A stretch of 32,500 nucleotides of DNA from Botryococcus braunii. Taxonomy: Eukaryota > Chlorophyta > Trebouxiophyceae. Below, piece by piece: positions 1 through 10,339 of this stretch (positions within the stretch are counted from its first letter, which is position 1; the number at the start of each line of letters is the position of its first letter). The translations under genes and the position numbers were made by a program. The notes beneath the pieces were generated by a model that was given only the letters and a program-made list of their open reading frames with translations, was not told the origin of the DNA and searched no databases. The DNA lies in contig MVGU01001620.1 in the NCBI GenBank assembly GCA_002005505.1, positions 15,001 to 47,500 of the forward strand, written 5' to 3'.

Positions 1-348
1 ATGATCGCACGACCCTCGAGCAACTTAAAGTCCCACCGCCGCTCCCCCCAGCAGATTGTGTCGTTTGCGTGCACTACAAAAAGCACGACTCAAGAGCAAC
101 ACAAAGTTTCTTGCCCCCCCCCCCAAAAAAAAAAAGAAAAAGAAAATGATTGGCCCGTTAGCAGGCACTCATGATCGCACAACTCTCGAGCAACGCAAAG
201 TTCCTGCACGCCCCCCACCCCCCCCCCCCCCCGGGGGGCAAAGCAAAGTTCCCCCCCCCCCGGGGCCCCCAAAGAATTGGCCTGTCAGCGTGCACTCATG
301 ATCACAGGACTCTCGAGCAAACACAAAGCTCCTGCCCCCCCCCCCAAA

Positions 349-389
<41 letters not shown>

Positions 390-1000
390 GGCCCGTATTG
401 CCATGCCACTCATCTTCGCACAACTCGCAAGCAACACAAAGTTCCTGCGTCCCCCCACAACAAATGGACCCCGCGCCTTCTCCTATTACTTCACCAACAC
501 GCGACCCTCTCGAGGAGCACAAAATCCCTGCGCTGCCCCCCCCCTACCCCCAAGCCAACCAACAAATAGACCCCTCCCCGTGCACTCACGAGCAACATAA
601 AGTCGCTGAGCTCCCATGCAAACTAATTGCGCTGGCGCATTCTACACCTGCAATTCCCTCCCCCACCCCCCCCCCCCAGCCAACCAAAAAAAAAGACCCC
701 TCCCCGTGCACTCATGATCGCATTTCTCACCAGCAACACAAAGTCGCAGCGCCCCCACGCAAACAAATTGACCTGGCGCCTTCTACTCCTGCAACCCCCT
801 CGGTCCCCAAGACAACCAACAAATAGACCCCTCCCCCTGCACTCATGATCGCACGACTCACGAGCAACATAAAGTCCCTGCGCCCCCCCCAAAGAAATTG
901 ACCTGGCTCCTTGATGACCGCGCGGATTTCGAGCAACACATAGTTTCCGCAACCCCGCCGACAGATTGACCCACCGTTATGCATTCACGATCACACGACA
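1..1000. repeat. Irregular minisatellite, about 90-130 bp unit, with poly-C and poly-A blocks
   Basis: About ten degenerate copies of a unit whose core reads gcactcatgatcgcacgact followed by cgagcaacacaaagt and a C-rich block; some copies add aaacaaattgacctggcgcc. Copies begin near 1, 69, 165, 292, 404, 490, 578, 706, 838 and 915. C runs and A runs (for example 350-386) inside the units differ between copies. It lies downstream of the last visible exon of the GT47-like gene, so it is probably intron. No credible coding sequence is seen here. Confidence 0.8.
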
Positions 1001-1116
1001 TTAAAGTTTTAAGAATGCCCTATGTTCTTCAGATAATTAGTTTTAGTTCATTCAAGTGATGGCTTGGTTTCGCGCGCGTCATGGCTATGGACGCGTGCAC
1101 GGCTTCGAGAGGTCAC

Positions 1117-1255
1117 CTGCCGCCGTACTTCTTCCAGAGCGGCATCTGAATCATGTGCTTGTACAGCGCAAGCAGAACGCTGCCGGGCGCCTGCTGCTCC
1201 TGCGGAGACTTCTCCGAATGGATGTGCGCCAGCCACCACATCTTGTAGCAGTAAT
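1117..1255 (-). CDS. GT47/exostosin-like glycosyltransferase, internal exon (most 3' one visible)
   Basis: On the minus strand this 139-nt exon is bounded by a ctccag acceptor and a cag|gtgacc donor. It completes an Asp codon from the exon at 2117-2240 and reads on as YCYKMWWLAHIHSEKS..., ending LYKHMIQMPLWKKYGG plus a split Arg codon. Exostosin-family (GT47) proteins have an aromatic, Trp-rich stretch after the EADxFxVP-like region and then a W(K/R)xxGGRDH-type motif; PLWKKYGGR fits the start of that motif. The Asp that usually follows would be in the next exon, beyond the left edge. GT47 enzymes are Golgi type II membrane proteins that build wall or proteoglycan sugars; donor and acceptor cannot be predicted here. 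The phase match to the upstream exon is direct evidence for the model; the family name is an inference from motifs recalled, not from a search. Confidence 0.55.
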
Positions 1256-1340
1256 CTGGAGGGCCCCGCCACCAGCTTCAGCAGGCCCTTGCTGGGCCAA
1301 ACCACAGTCGCTTCCCTTCCACAGTTTGATGACACTGACA

Positions 1341-2068
<728 letters not shown>

Positions 2069-2116
2069 GTCTCCTCCAGACCATGAGGGGATGGCCGCGT
2101 AGGAGGGGGGGGTTAC

Positions 2117-2240
2117 CATGGACGTATACAATGTTTGCCAGTTCTGGCTCTTGGACGCGGGCTGGGCTGTTCTGCAGGGCCTCGTACAGAAACCAAGGCC
2201 CCGCGTTGGCGGAAAATACATGGGAGCCCGTGTCGTACTT
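2117..2240 (-). CDS. GT47/exostosin-like glycosyltransferase, internal exon
   Basis: On the minus strand the exon reads KYDTGSHVFSANAGPWF..., then LYEALQNSPARVQEPELANI and VYVH, and ends catg|gtaacc. The pattern (aromatic)-L-x-E-A-L-x-x-S-P-x-R-x-x-E-P-E-x-A-x-x-x-Y-V matches the part of exostosin/GT47 proteins usually written FxxxLxxSxxRTxDPEEADxFFVP. It ends in phase 1, and the next exon starts with the two bases that complete Asp, giving VYVH-D-YCYKMWW. The 5' boundary is less certain: the acceptor after gcaaag gives phase 0, which fits the upstream exon, while the stronger-looking atgcag acceptor (exon start 2248) would need phase 1. The downstream intron, about 860 bp, is mostly microsatellite and carries the decoy exon copy. 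Confidence 0.6.
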
Positions 2241-2264
2241 CTTTGCTTCTGCATAACTTCGCAG

Positions 2265-2745
2265 GAAGGGGACCTGCGACACCGGCAGGGACCTGTTTGA
2301 GAGCTCTGAATCCTTTTCGCGGCAACGTGACCCTGCGACACTGGCCGGGACCTTTTGGAAACACTCTTGAAAGAGCGGGACCTGCAACACCGGGCGGGGC
2401 CCTTTTGAAAACCTTTCGCAGGAACGGGACCTGCAACACCACCCAGGACCCGTCATTTGAAACCCTTTTGCAAGAGCAGGATTTTGACACCGGCCGGTGA
2501 AAGGGTTCCCAAAGGGCCCCGGCCGGTGTCGCAGTCCTGCTCTTGCTAGAAATCCTTTTGCAGAAGTGGGACCCTGCGACACCGGCCGCAGCCCTTCGTA
2601 AACCCTTTTGCAGGAGCAGGACCTGCAACACCGGCCGGGGCCCTTTGGGAACCCTTTTTGCAGGAGCGCGACCCCTCGACACCGGTCGGGGCCCTTTTGA
2701 AACCCTTTCGCGCGAACGGAACTTGCGAGACCGGCCATCATTCTT
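2265..2745. repeat. About 60-bp GC-rich minisatellite with one inverted unit
   Basis: Roughly eight copies of a unit like gcaggagcgggacctgcaac followed by accggccggggcccttttga and aaccctttt. One unit is inverted, so 2471-2497 and 2519-2545 form 27-bp arms (3 mismatches) around a 21-nt loop. Long minus-strand reading frames across it are by-products of the repeat. It sits in the intron between the 3024-3140 and 2117-2240 exon regions. Confidence 0.85.
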
Positions 2746-2750
2746 GAACG

Positions 2751-3028
2751 CTTCCTGAAACTCCTGGCAAGGCTGGCTGGATGTGAGCGCCAAAATTCAT
2801 GAACACTTCCTGAAATTTCCTGACAAGGGTGGATGGGTTTGACAACGGGAACAACCTGAACGCTTCCGGAAAGTCCTGACAAGGGTGGACGGGTGTGACA
2901 ACGGAAACAACCTGAACGCTCCTAAAATTTCCTGTTAAGGTGGATGGGTGCGACAACAGGAACAACCTGAATGCTTCCTGGAATTTCCTGACAAGGGTGG
3001 ATGGGTGTGAGAATGGCAACAACCTGAG
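2751..3028. repeat. About 56-bp minisatellite, 5 copies
   Basis: Five tandem copies of cttcctgaaatttcctgaca / agggtggatgggtgtgacaa / cgggaacaacctgaacg, beginning near 2751, 2806, 2863, 2919 and 2974. The last copy touches the donor of the upstream GT47-like exon: its aacctgag is the reverse complement of the exon end ctcag|gtt. Confidence 0.85.
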
Positions 3029-3971
3029 TTATGTGGTCCGTGACGACGTCCTCAATGTTGCAGATGTGGACTCCCATCTCCACTGCGATGTCTGCCAGAT
3101 CCAGTACATAAATCCGGCAACCAGCGGTAAGCCCGTGTTCCTGAAGGACGGTCCGTCCCGGGTGCACCCCGGACGAGACCGACTGTGGGCGGTCTGAAGT
3201 CACCAGACCTACCGCCGCCCCAGACTTACCTTCGGGCAGCGTCTTGTGGCTGCTGAGACTTATGGGGCCTTCAAGCATCCCCGGTCCATCTTCAATCTCT
3301 CCTTGTCTTGGAGGGTCTCCAAGCAAACCAGGTGCATCCTCCATCTCTGCTTGTCTTGCAGGGGCCCCAATCTCTCCTTGTCTTGGAGGGCCTCCAACCA
3401 CTCCAGGTGCACCTTCAATCTCTGCTTGTCTTGCGGGGTCTCCAAACATCCCCGGTGCATTTTCAATATCTCCTTGTCTTGCGGGGCCCCCAACAATCCC
3501 AGATGAATTTTCAATCTCTGCTTGTCTTACAGGGCCTCCAAGCATCCCAGGTTCATCTTCAATATTTGCTTGTCTTGGAGGTGCCACCCTCAAGCTCCGA
3601 GATAGCTTGCGATCTCCCATCACTGCCTCCTGAACTAAATGTGCACCAGAAGGCTTCGGCGGTTCTTTGGCCGAGAAACGTTGCCCTGCAGACGGATGTG
3701 TCTGTACAAGGTAGGATTCGTCTTCTCTGGGCGCAGCTGACAATCCAGGCCCCAGGCTCCTCCCAAAAACTGGCACCTCAGTGATGGAGTCATCAGCAGC
3801 CGTCTTGCAATGCTCCTGCTTCAGAACTTGGGAAAATCCGTTTGACTTAATGTTCTCTGCAACGACCAGGATCAACTGCAAGGTCGTCATTGGCAAGGTG
3901 GCTTGACAGGCCTCCCTTCTTGTGATACATCGCATCATCATCCGCCTTTTGTCCACCTCCACAGCCCACAC
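3024..3971 (-). CDS. N-terminal part of the GT47-like gene: basic N terminus, 16-residue repeat stalk, and start of the catalytic region
   Basis: The minus-strand frame is open from a Met at 3971 to a cag|gtt donor at 3024. It has three parts. Residues 1 to about 115 are unremarkable; a weak hydrophobic stretch LPMTTLQLILVVAE could be a signal anchor. Next come about seven in-frame repeats of 16 residues (P-x-R-Q-[AG]-[ED]-I-E-x-x-P-G-x-x-G-[GD]); one is short by exactly seven residues, so frame is kept. Last is GCRIYVLDLADIAVEMG, resembling the (K/R)IYVYDLP start of exostosin domains. An internal GTAAGT...TTCAG pair (3229 to 3194) would make a 36-nt intron; both splicing and retention keep frame. 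Alternatively the catalytic exon begins at 3140 after cttcag. The repeats would suit a Golgi stem region, which is inference. The true start codon is uncertain. Confidence 0.45.
3250..3600 (-). repeat. 48-bp in-frame coding repeat, 7 copies
   Basis: The plus-strand phrase atctctgcttgtcttg recurs at about 3294, 3342, 3369, 3417, 3465, 3513 and 3561. Spacings are 48, 27, 48, 48, 48 and 48, all multiples of three. On the minus strand this gives the 16-residue repeat RQAEIEDAPGLLGD-like. Substitutions between copies leave the minus frame free of stops. Confidence 0.85.
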
Positions 3972-4800
3972 AGCATCCGTTAACCTTGAAACTGGAATTT
4001 TGCGTTCACTGTAGGCACAAGTAGGTGTGTAGCCTAGATCCAGCCATCTGTCTCCTGTGTGATCTGCGCGAAGTGAAACAGGTTTGCTTCAATAACGAAT
4101 ACCCTGAACCCAAAAGTGAGAATGACATGATTCTGTACCATAAAAGTTCATTGGAAATACCAGTTTTGGAATTTGGTATGTACGGTACTGCAGTACAATT
4201 TTGCGGCATCGGCTATCAACCACCAAGACCCCAACGGCACCAGACGCGCCATGGCACGAACAAACAAAACACAATACCCATAATTAACTTAAAGCACTAC
4301 CAGTGAAGCATCGTAGGGTTAAAGGAAGCTGCATCCATTGTCACACTGGCCTTACCCTGTGCCAGCGGAGATATACAAATCTTAGCGTTGAAATTGACAC
4401 CTCCAACTTGGAAGAAAGCATAAACAGACCACAAGCTCCTGTGTGCCTACATGGAAAAATCAACAGAAGAGGCTCTTGATCGCCGCCAGAACAACACAAA
4501 CAAGCGTTGGCCTCGCGGCGTTCCTATCCTACCCATGCATGATATCTGGAAGGAAGGAAGCTATATTACATCCAAACCCAGCTATTAAGGCAAGACCCTC
4601 CCCCCTTCCTACCTTCCTTCCCCGGCCCGACATTCAGACTTCGGTAGCTTAGAAAAAGTTTGTGTGCATGACCCACTGCGTGCCTACGGGTAAGGTCACA
4701 TGGCCCATGTGACATGGTTGACTCGTCCCGGGTCGGAATACTGCCAGTCGGAGCGTCGACCCGCCGGTTCAAATCCAGAACTTTTGACACGACTAACATT
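3972..4800. other. No gene recognised
   Basis: Unique sequence upstream of the GT47-like frame, possibly its promoter or 5' region. No clear TATA box or exon is seen. At 4735-4775 a B-box-like ggttcaaatcc follows a possible A-box-like tggttgactcg, but a tRNA cloverleaf cannot be folded. The phrase gaaggaaggaag followed by attacatccaa (4550-4575) recurs in similar form at 16270-16300, so some dispersed repeat may be present. Confidence 0.5.
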
Positions 4801-4810
4801 GGATGAACGT

Positions 4811-5175
<365 letters not shown>

Positions 5176-5275
5176 CTCCCCCCCCCTTCTCTCTCCCCAC
5201 TCCCCCCTTGCCCTTGCCCTTCCCGCTCTTTTCTTTCCCCCTCCCTCTACCTCCACACCCTTTCTCTCTCTATCG

Positions 5276-5650
5276 AGTCATTTATAAGTAATATTAAAAT
5301 AATGATCTCTTTTCGTCTTTTCTCCGTGACCTGCAGCCCACCTTTGGTGCATTTTCAATGTCCCAGTCAAAGGCAGAGTCTTTAAATTTAGAACCCTTGC
5401 CAGGTCCCTGTACAAGTTTTAAAACCCCTTGCCGGGTCACCGTACGGGTGCTGGGGAGAGCTGATGTTCTCGCTGATTATGTGAGGCGAGGGGAAACAGA
5501 GGGCTAAATTGAGATCACTATTGCAAGCGGCATCCTAGGTAAGGTCATCATTGTTTCCCGCCATGGCTCTTTAATAAACCTTGCTCACCAAAGTCAAGAG
5601 TCGCAGTAAACTTGTCCACTCCATACCTTACAGGCTTAACTGCAACAGTG
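5276..5650. other. No gene recognised
   Basis: Unique, moderately AT-rich sequence. A short direct repeat (aacccttgccaggtccctgtac and aaccccttgccgggtcaccgtac) lies at 5391-5446. Nothing coding is supported. Confidence 0.4.
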
Positions 5651-5910
5651 AGGTAGCTGCAGGGTAAGGTATACTAATGGTACCGGTGAGGTACTTGCGC
5701 CCGCGGGATGCATCATATGATCACGTCCTGAGGTTCGTACTGGTGAAGTACTTGCAGGGTGATCACCTCATGAGGTACATATATATACCTACGTACGTAC
5801 GTGCTCGTGAGCTGCATGCAGGAAGAGGTACATATATACCCACATATACCTACGTACTGCAGTACGTGCTCGTGAGCTGCATGCAGGAAGAGGTACCGGT
5901 GAGGATGAGG
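5650..5910. repeat. Tandem duplication with palindromic GTAC-rich blocks
   Basis: The block gtgctcgtgagctgcatgca followed by ggaagaggta occurs at about 5800-5830 and again at 5867-5896. Each is preceded by a tacatatatacc / tacgtac stretch. Short palindromes (acgtacgtacgt, gtactgcagtac) are frequent. It lies immediately upstream of the helicase relic. Confidence 0.6.
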
Positions 5911-5957
5911 GTGTGAGGATGTGCTTGCAGAGTGAGGTACATAGAGGTGTGGTACTT

Positions 5958-7125
5958 GAAGGAGTGGTTGAGGAGCTGACAGAGAATCAACGGCAGATAG
6001 ATGACACGGGGCGGGCAGCCAGACTCAATGTTGTCCGCACTATAAAGAAGGGTGACGATAATCAACATACCATTGAGGTCCTCAAGACCCGTTGCAGAAC
6101 TAGCATTGGAGGGCCGGTGCATGAGGGCCATGAGTGGAAATATGCCCCTCGCTTGGTGGCCACAGTGCAGCAACAAAATGAATAAAATGATGTGCGGCTC
6201 AATGACTTCACAACTGTCGTCCACTTAGTGGCGAGCCATGCTTACATCAACCCACGAGGAGTTGTGGCAGGGGATGATGCTATCCCTGACAATATCCGGC
6301 GACAGATCCCCCAAGCCATTGGCAATTGTGGTGGACTTGCAGAAACTGTCCAGTACGTGCCCTGCCCTTCACGCTCTACTGCTGTCACAATGGTATTTCA
6401 TGAAGTAAATTGCATGCCAAGCTCGAAAACCATGTTTGCGGTCTTACAGGCTCGCAATTGGCGCCCCTATGATGTTACGTCGAAATCTTGATACCTCTGA
6501 TGGCCTTGTCAACGGCGTCCTTGGAACTGTTGTTGGGTTCCGTTGGCCTTCAAGCCAAGATGAAGAACAAGGACACCCACACTCAGAAGTCATGATCAAG
6601 TTTGACTACCCCAATGTTGGGCGGAGGACCCGCGTGGATGCAAGTACGTGCTCAATGACATGCCAGCCATTCTGAAGCTTGCCAGATAGAACATGTCTTG
6701 CAACGCCATTGTATACCATATTGCTGGTCTCACCCCTTCATTGTTCAATCTGTTCCACAAACTTACAACACGCTATCTGCTTGTGCAGGGAGTATGGGTG
6801 AATACACATCCGTAGGCAGAGCCACTGCGAGATTTCGCACGTCAAATGGCAGGCATGTCATTGAGCGAAGCCAATTTCCTTTGCAATTGGCATGGCCCAT
6901 CACCATCCATCGGCTTAAGGCCTTTCCATGGATCGCGCCGCGATTGACCTTGGACGCACTATATTTGCTCATGTGCAAGCTTACAATGCCCTTAGTAAGG
7001 TACGGAGTCTTGATGGGGTTTTGCTTATCGGCTTGGACAAACGAAGTCTCTATAAGGCTGACCCCCAGGTGGCGACAGAGTATGCACGATTGCGGCAAGC
7101 AGAGGCTCAGATGTTATCCATCTAG
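5958..7125 (+). pseudogene. Decayed PIF1-type helicase (mobile-element type)
   Basis: Pieces of a PIF1/Helitron-class helicase appear in order but in different frames. They are: ELTENQRQ, the Pif1 LxExxRQ signature; a segment around INPRGVVAGDDAIPDNIRRQ and AIGNCGGL; GAPMMLRRNLDTSDGLVNG followed by GTVVGF; SQFPLQLAWPITIHR, helicase motif V without the usual KxQG; then AAIDLGRTIFAHVQAYNALS and KVRSLDGVLLIG, motif VI. An in-frame TAA at 6183-6185 and at least two later frame changes (near 6450 and 6920) break it. The N-terminal ATPase part (Walker A/B) and any Rep domain are not visible. Relatives in eukaryotes are carried by Helitrons or occur as stand-alone expanded PIF1 genes; which applies here cannot be told. 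Confidence 0.75.
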
Positions 7126-7454
7126 CACGCCACAAGACTAAGGAATTCAGCGCATACAAGAACTGCACTTCTTGCGTAGGATTAGGGACCACTTAGGCAG
7201 GCATTTAGATGCACCCATGCTCATGTTCATACGTCAACTATTCTCGGCAGCAGAGACCTTGCTTTTACCTTCGGTGGAAGGCTCACCTTAGCGAGTGCCG
7301 CTATCATTGTCTTAATTTAGAACGTATCAGAATGTGGTGAAGGCATTTGCAACTATACACCGTATTCGTATGAAGACATGTGTAACTCCAACTCGTATTC
7401 ACAAACGTGTCTTCCATTACTCGGCCACCGCCACCATTAATGCCCAATTGTGAC
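7126..7454. other. No gene recognised (3' flank of helicase relic)
   Basis: Unique sequence between the helicase relic and the terminal exon of the PAN-like gene. I see no Helitron-like 3' hairpin followed by CTRR that I would defend. Confidence 0.4.
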
Positions 7455-7520
7455 TCACGCCACCTTCACGTAGCGCCAAAGGCCGGGGCAGAATGCTGGC
7501 CCTTCTCGCCAGCAATCTAC
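7455..7520 (-). CDS. Terminal exon of PAN/Apple-like protein
   Basis: On the minus strand the exon starts after gaacag and reads VDCWREGPAFCPGLWRYVKV-Ala-stop (66 nt). It is in phase 0 with the donor of the upstream exon at 7654, giving ...ATFNGETTN-VDCWREG.... The intron would be 133 bp with GT/AG ends. It adds two Cys and Trp-rich residues, plausible for the end of a small disulphide-bonded domain. The intron choice is inferred; an unspliced reading ends 15 residues later, at a stop next to 7603. Confidence 0.4.
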   Translation of the reverse strand, partial: VDCWREGPAFCPGLWRYVKVA

Positions 7521-7653
7521 CTGTTCCGTACGCAATGAGGAATTCTTATCGTCCCATCCTCCCCAAGATTCCGTGGGCTTCCCCAAGTGTCCAGCTTGCA
7601 CTTTAAGAAGACGGGTTGGTGCTGCAGCTGCTTTGCCAACCATCCCCACCCAC

Positions 7654-7812
7654 ATTGGTGGTCTCCCCGTTAAAGGTGGCTGGGCCGGAGTCCCAAGTCT
7701 TTATGTCACATTGACCCACGACGCCAGACGGGCCCGGACCTGGGCCACCAGCAGGGCAGAAATTGAAGCCCTGGCAGTCGCTGTTAGCGGCGCACTTTGC
7801 CTGGCAGTCGGC
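7654..7812 (-). CDS. PAN/Apple-like domain exon
   Basis: The minus-strand 159-nt exon begins after a ggggcag acceptor and encodes ADCQAKCAANSDCQGFNFCP, a Gly/Pro linker, then GQCDIKTWDSG. The spacing C-x3-C-x5-C-x-(G)-F-x-(F/Y)-C followed by a later Cys and a WxSG-like motif is typical of PAN/Apple domains, extracellular modules that bind protein or carbohydrate. Only the C-terminal part of the gene is seen. Further upstream (minus strand) is a CA microsatellite at 7894, and no additional exon could be recognised to 8840. Upstream partners, and hence enzyme or receptor identity, are unknown. Confidence 0.55.
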
Positions 7813-7892
7813 CTGCCCCACCCCATGAAAACTTCCTCAGCCTTCCTTTGTAGCCTACCATCCTCTCCTCCCATGTCTCTTCAAGCCTGCGT

Positions 7893-8032
<140 letters not shown>

Positions 8033-8842
8033 TACTTGAAACAATTTTTCAACACTTTGAAGTTGAAGAGAGTTATTCGAAAGCCAACCAGTTAACCAGA
8101 AAATAAATAGAGCTTGATATTCTGGTTTTCGACCCACTTCCGATGTGCACTTGTTGCCTAGTGCGACTTGCTGTAAACGATGTGATACGTTTTGGGCAGC
8201 AAACTCAATCTAGCAACACAATTAACCCATTAACTGGATGTCTTTGAAGCAGTGTGGACTGTGGTTGTACAGGTGGGGGCCCGGTCTAATATGTGTCGCC
8301 TTGCGGGGTGTATATCCGGTATAGCTTTTCTGTTTGTCTGCAGCTATGTCACTGGCCATGAAATGGAGGGTTCCTCGTACCAAATGTATCAGTTTCAGGT
8401 GAGGAGATCGGAATGTTGTGAGCTTGTTTGAAGTTCGTCATAACCTGCGCAGTAAACAGTGAGTGTATCCTACATACCACTTCATCCAGGACCTAGAGGT
8501 TGGCACAAACGAGCCCCACAGAGTATCAAACCAAGTGCTCGTCACAGTGTAACTTCCAAACATAAGCAAAACCGTCCTCCTCTCGTGAGGACAATTTGGC
8601 TACTTAGCCATAAAAGTACCTCTGGCCAGAGATGCATATGGGTCAAAGGCCATACAGTTCACCCATGTACAGCTGTACCTGCAGTAAGGTATAGGGCCCC
8701 AGCGTCCCCCTGAGGTAGCAGATCTCCTCAAGAGTGGTGGCCTGTGTGGTGGACTGTCCTTAGCGCCATTAACTAGATTCCTTGAACTTCATCAGCCCCC
8801 GTGTTCACGCTCACCAGTTCCCCTCTTAGCACAGCGTGGCTG
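8033..8842. other. No gene recognised
   Basis: Unique sequence of balanced composition without a convincing exon on either strand. It may be intron of the PAN-like gene. Confidence 0.4.
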
Positions 8843-8932
8843 AATGCAGCTGCTCTTACAAGTCTGCTGCAGCAATGCGGAGAGTTCCTTGTTTCATTTT
8901 ACTGGCAAACATATCTGGTATGCATGCAAAGG

Positions 8933-9095
8933 TTATGCGGTGTTGCTTGAACAGGCGCAGGATGCCGTCGGTGGGATGAACGCGATGTTGGCATCAATGG
9001 AAGCCAGCACCTCTTCAGCGTCACCCGTGTCAGACGCCTCTGAAAGCACGCCCACTGCTGGTACCCCGAGCGCTGATAGTCCGGGCCTACTCTGA
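8933..9095 (+). CDS. Possible C-terminal exon, unknown protein
   Basis: After a gcatgcaaag acceptor-like site the plus strand reads YAVLLEQAQDAVGGMNAM followed by a Ser/Thr/Ala/Pro-rich tail (ASTSSASPVSDASEST...) and a TGA at 9093-9095. The helical start and low-complexity tail look protein-like, and codon third positions are GC-rich. No family is recognised and no partner exon was found. Confidence 0.25.
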
Positions 9096-9199
9096 CATCA
9101 GCAGGGGCTTCTCAAGGTAATCATTCCAGGTGCATTTTTGGGTTGGTTATTATGTATGTACGCCCCAGACAGAACAACATACTCCTACCCGAAAGAAAG

Positions 9200-9366
9200 T
9201 AGCAGGTACTAGTATGGAGTACCCCAGGCACCATTATGTATTAGTAATACTATTACTATGTAGCTGGACGACTATGGAGTACCCCAGGTAGTACCGCAAT
9301 GCTGGTGGCGTAGGGTACTACTATGGAGTACCCCAGGTAGTACCACTGTGCTGGTGGCGTAGTCAC
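9200..9366. repeat. About 55-bp tandem repeat, 3 copies
   Basis: The core actatggagtaccccaggta followed by gtaccgcaatgctggtggcg is present at about 9269-9315 and 9321-9366, with a partial copy at 9212-9240. Confidence 0.75.
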
Positions 9367-9890
9367 CACTTATCTTCCCATCCACCAGCCAGCCTCCCAC
9401 CAGCCAGCCTTTCCAGTACTTAGGCTGCCATATGTATCAGCCAGCCTCCCACCAGCTATGCTGCTATTAGTCACCCTCCCACCAGTTAGCCTCTCACTAC
9501 TTAGCCTCCCATCATTTGGCCTCCCACTGGTTAGGCTTCAGTTACTGAGCCTCCCACCAATTAGCCTCTCACTAGCGAGCCCCTCACTGGTTTGGCTTCC
9601 ATGAGTTAGCCTCCTACTAATTAGCCTCCCACTACTTAGCCTCCCAGCAGTTTGCCCCTACCTAGTATACCTCCAACCAGTTAGCCTCCCACTGATTAGC
9701 CTCCCACTGATTAGCCTCCCACCACTCAGCATCCCACCAGTTAGCCTCCCACTAGTTAGGATTCCATTAGTCAGCCTCCCACTGGTTAGGATTCCATTAG
9801 TCAGCCTCCCACTAGTTTGCCTCCAACTAGTTAGACTCACACTAGCTAGACTTTCACCAGTTAGCCTCTCACTAGCCAACCTGCCACCAC
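9367..9890. repeat. 16-bp minisatellite, about 30 copies
   Basis: Degenerate tandem copies of cactagttagcctccc throughout. The 73-residue minus-strand frame at 9658-9879 is made only of this repeat and is not counted as a gene. Confidence 0.9.
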
Positions 9891-9944
9891 CGTCATCGAC
9901 GCTGGTGACACGTATGGTCGAGATAGTTTGAGAGGAGGGGGCAG

Positions 9945-10112
9945 CGGATGTTCATGAAGTTCCTCTTCATGAAGTACCTCCTGTTCAACTTCCTTTTCAT
10001 GAAGTACCTCTTCATTTTCCTCCTAATGAAGTTTCTCTGTTAAAGGTCCTGTTTGAGTTCCTCTCCTTGAAGTTCCTCTTCAGGGTCATCTCCATGAACT
10101 TCCTCTTCAGGT
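9945..10112. repeat. Short direct repeats of ttcatgaagttcctc type
   Basis: At least eight degenerate copies of a 15-25 bp unit (tcctcttcatgaagtacctc and variants). Confidence 0.65.
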
Positions 10113-10339
10113 AGGCCTCATGATCAGATTCCCGGCAGGTAAAATCGCTTGGGAGCCCGCAAAGATGTGTGGCTGGCTACACACGCCAAGCACGTGCCAC
10201 TTCAGATACAATCTTGATCAGCAGGAAACGCCCTCAAGTTTGTCTCTTACGATATTTTTAACATCGTAGCGAGTAAGAGCACATACATAGTCTAGCAAGT
10301 ACATGCAAGAGACTTGAGGCCACTGGCATTCAGTCCCCT

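Noticed and set aside
2113..2882. Minus-strand frames of 226 and 349 codons over the 60-bp and 56-bp repeats
   Set aside because: Only the stretch 2117-2240 is exon-like; the rest is tandem repeat.
4710..4775. tRNA-like A and B boxes
   Set aside because: ggttcaaatcc is a good B box but the arms do not fold into a cloverleaf; possibly a decayed tRNA-derived repeat.
9367..9890. CRISPR-like regular repeat
   Set aside because: Contiguous 16-bp units without spacers, in a eukaryotic context.
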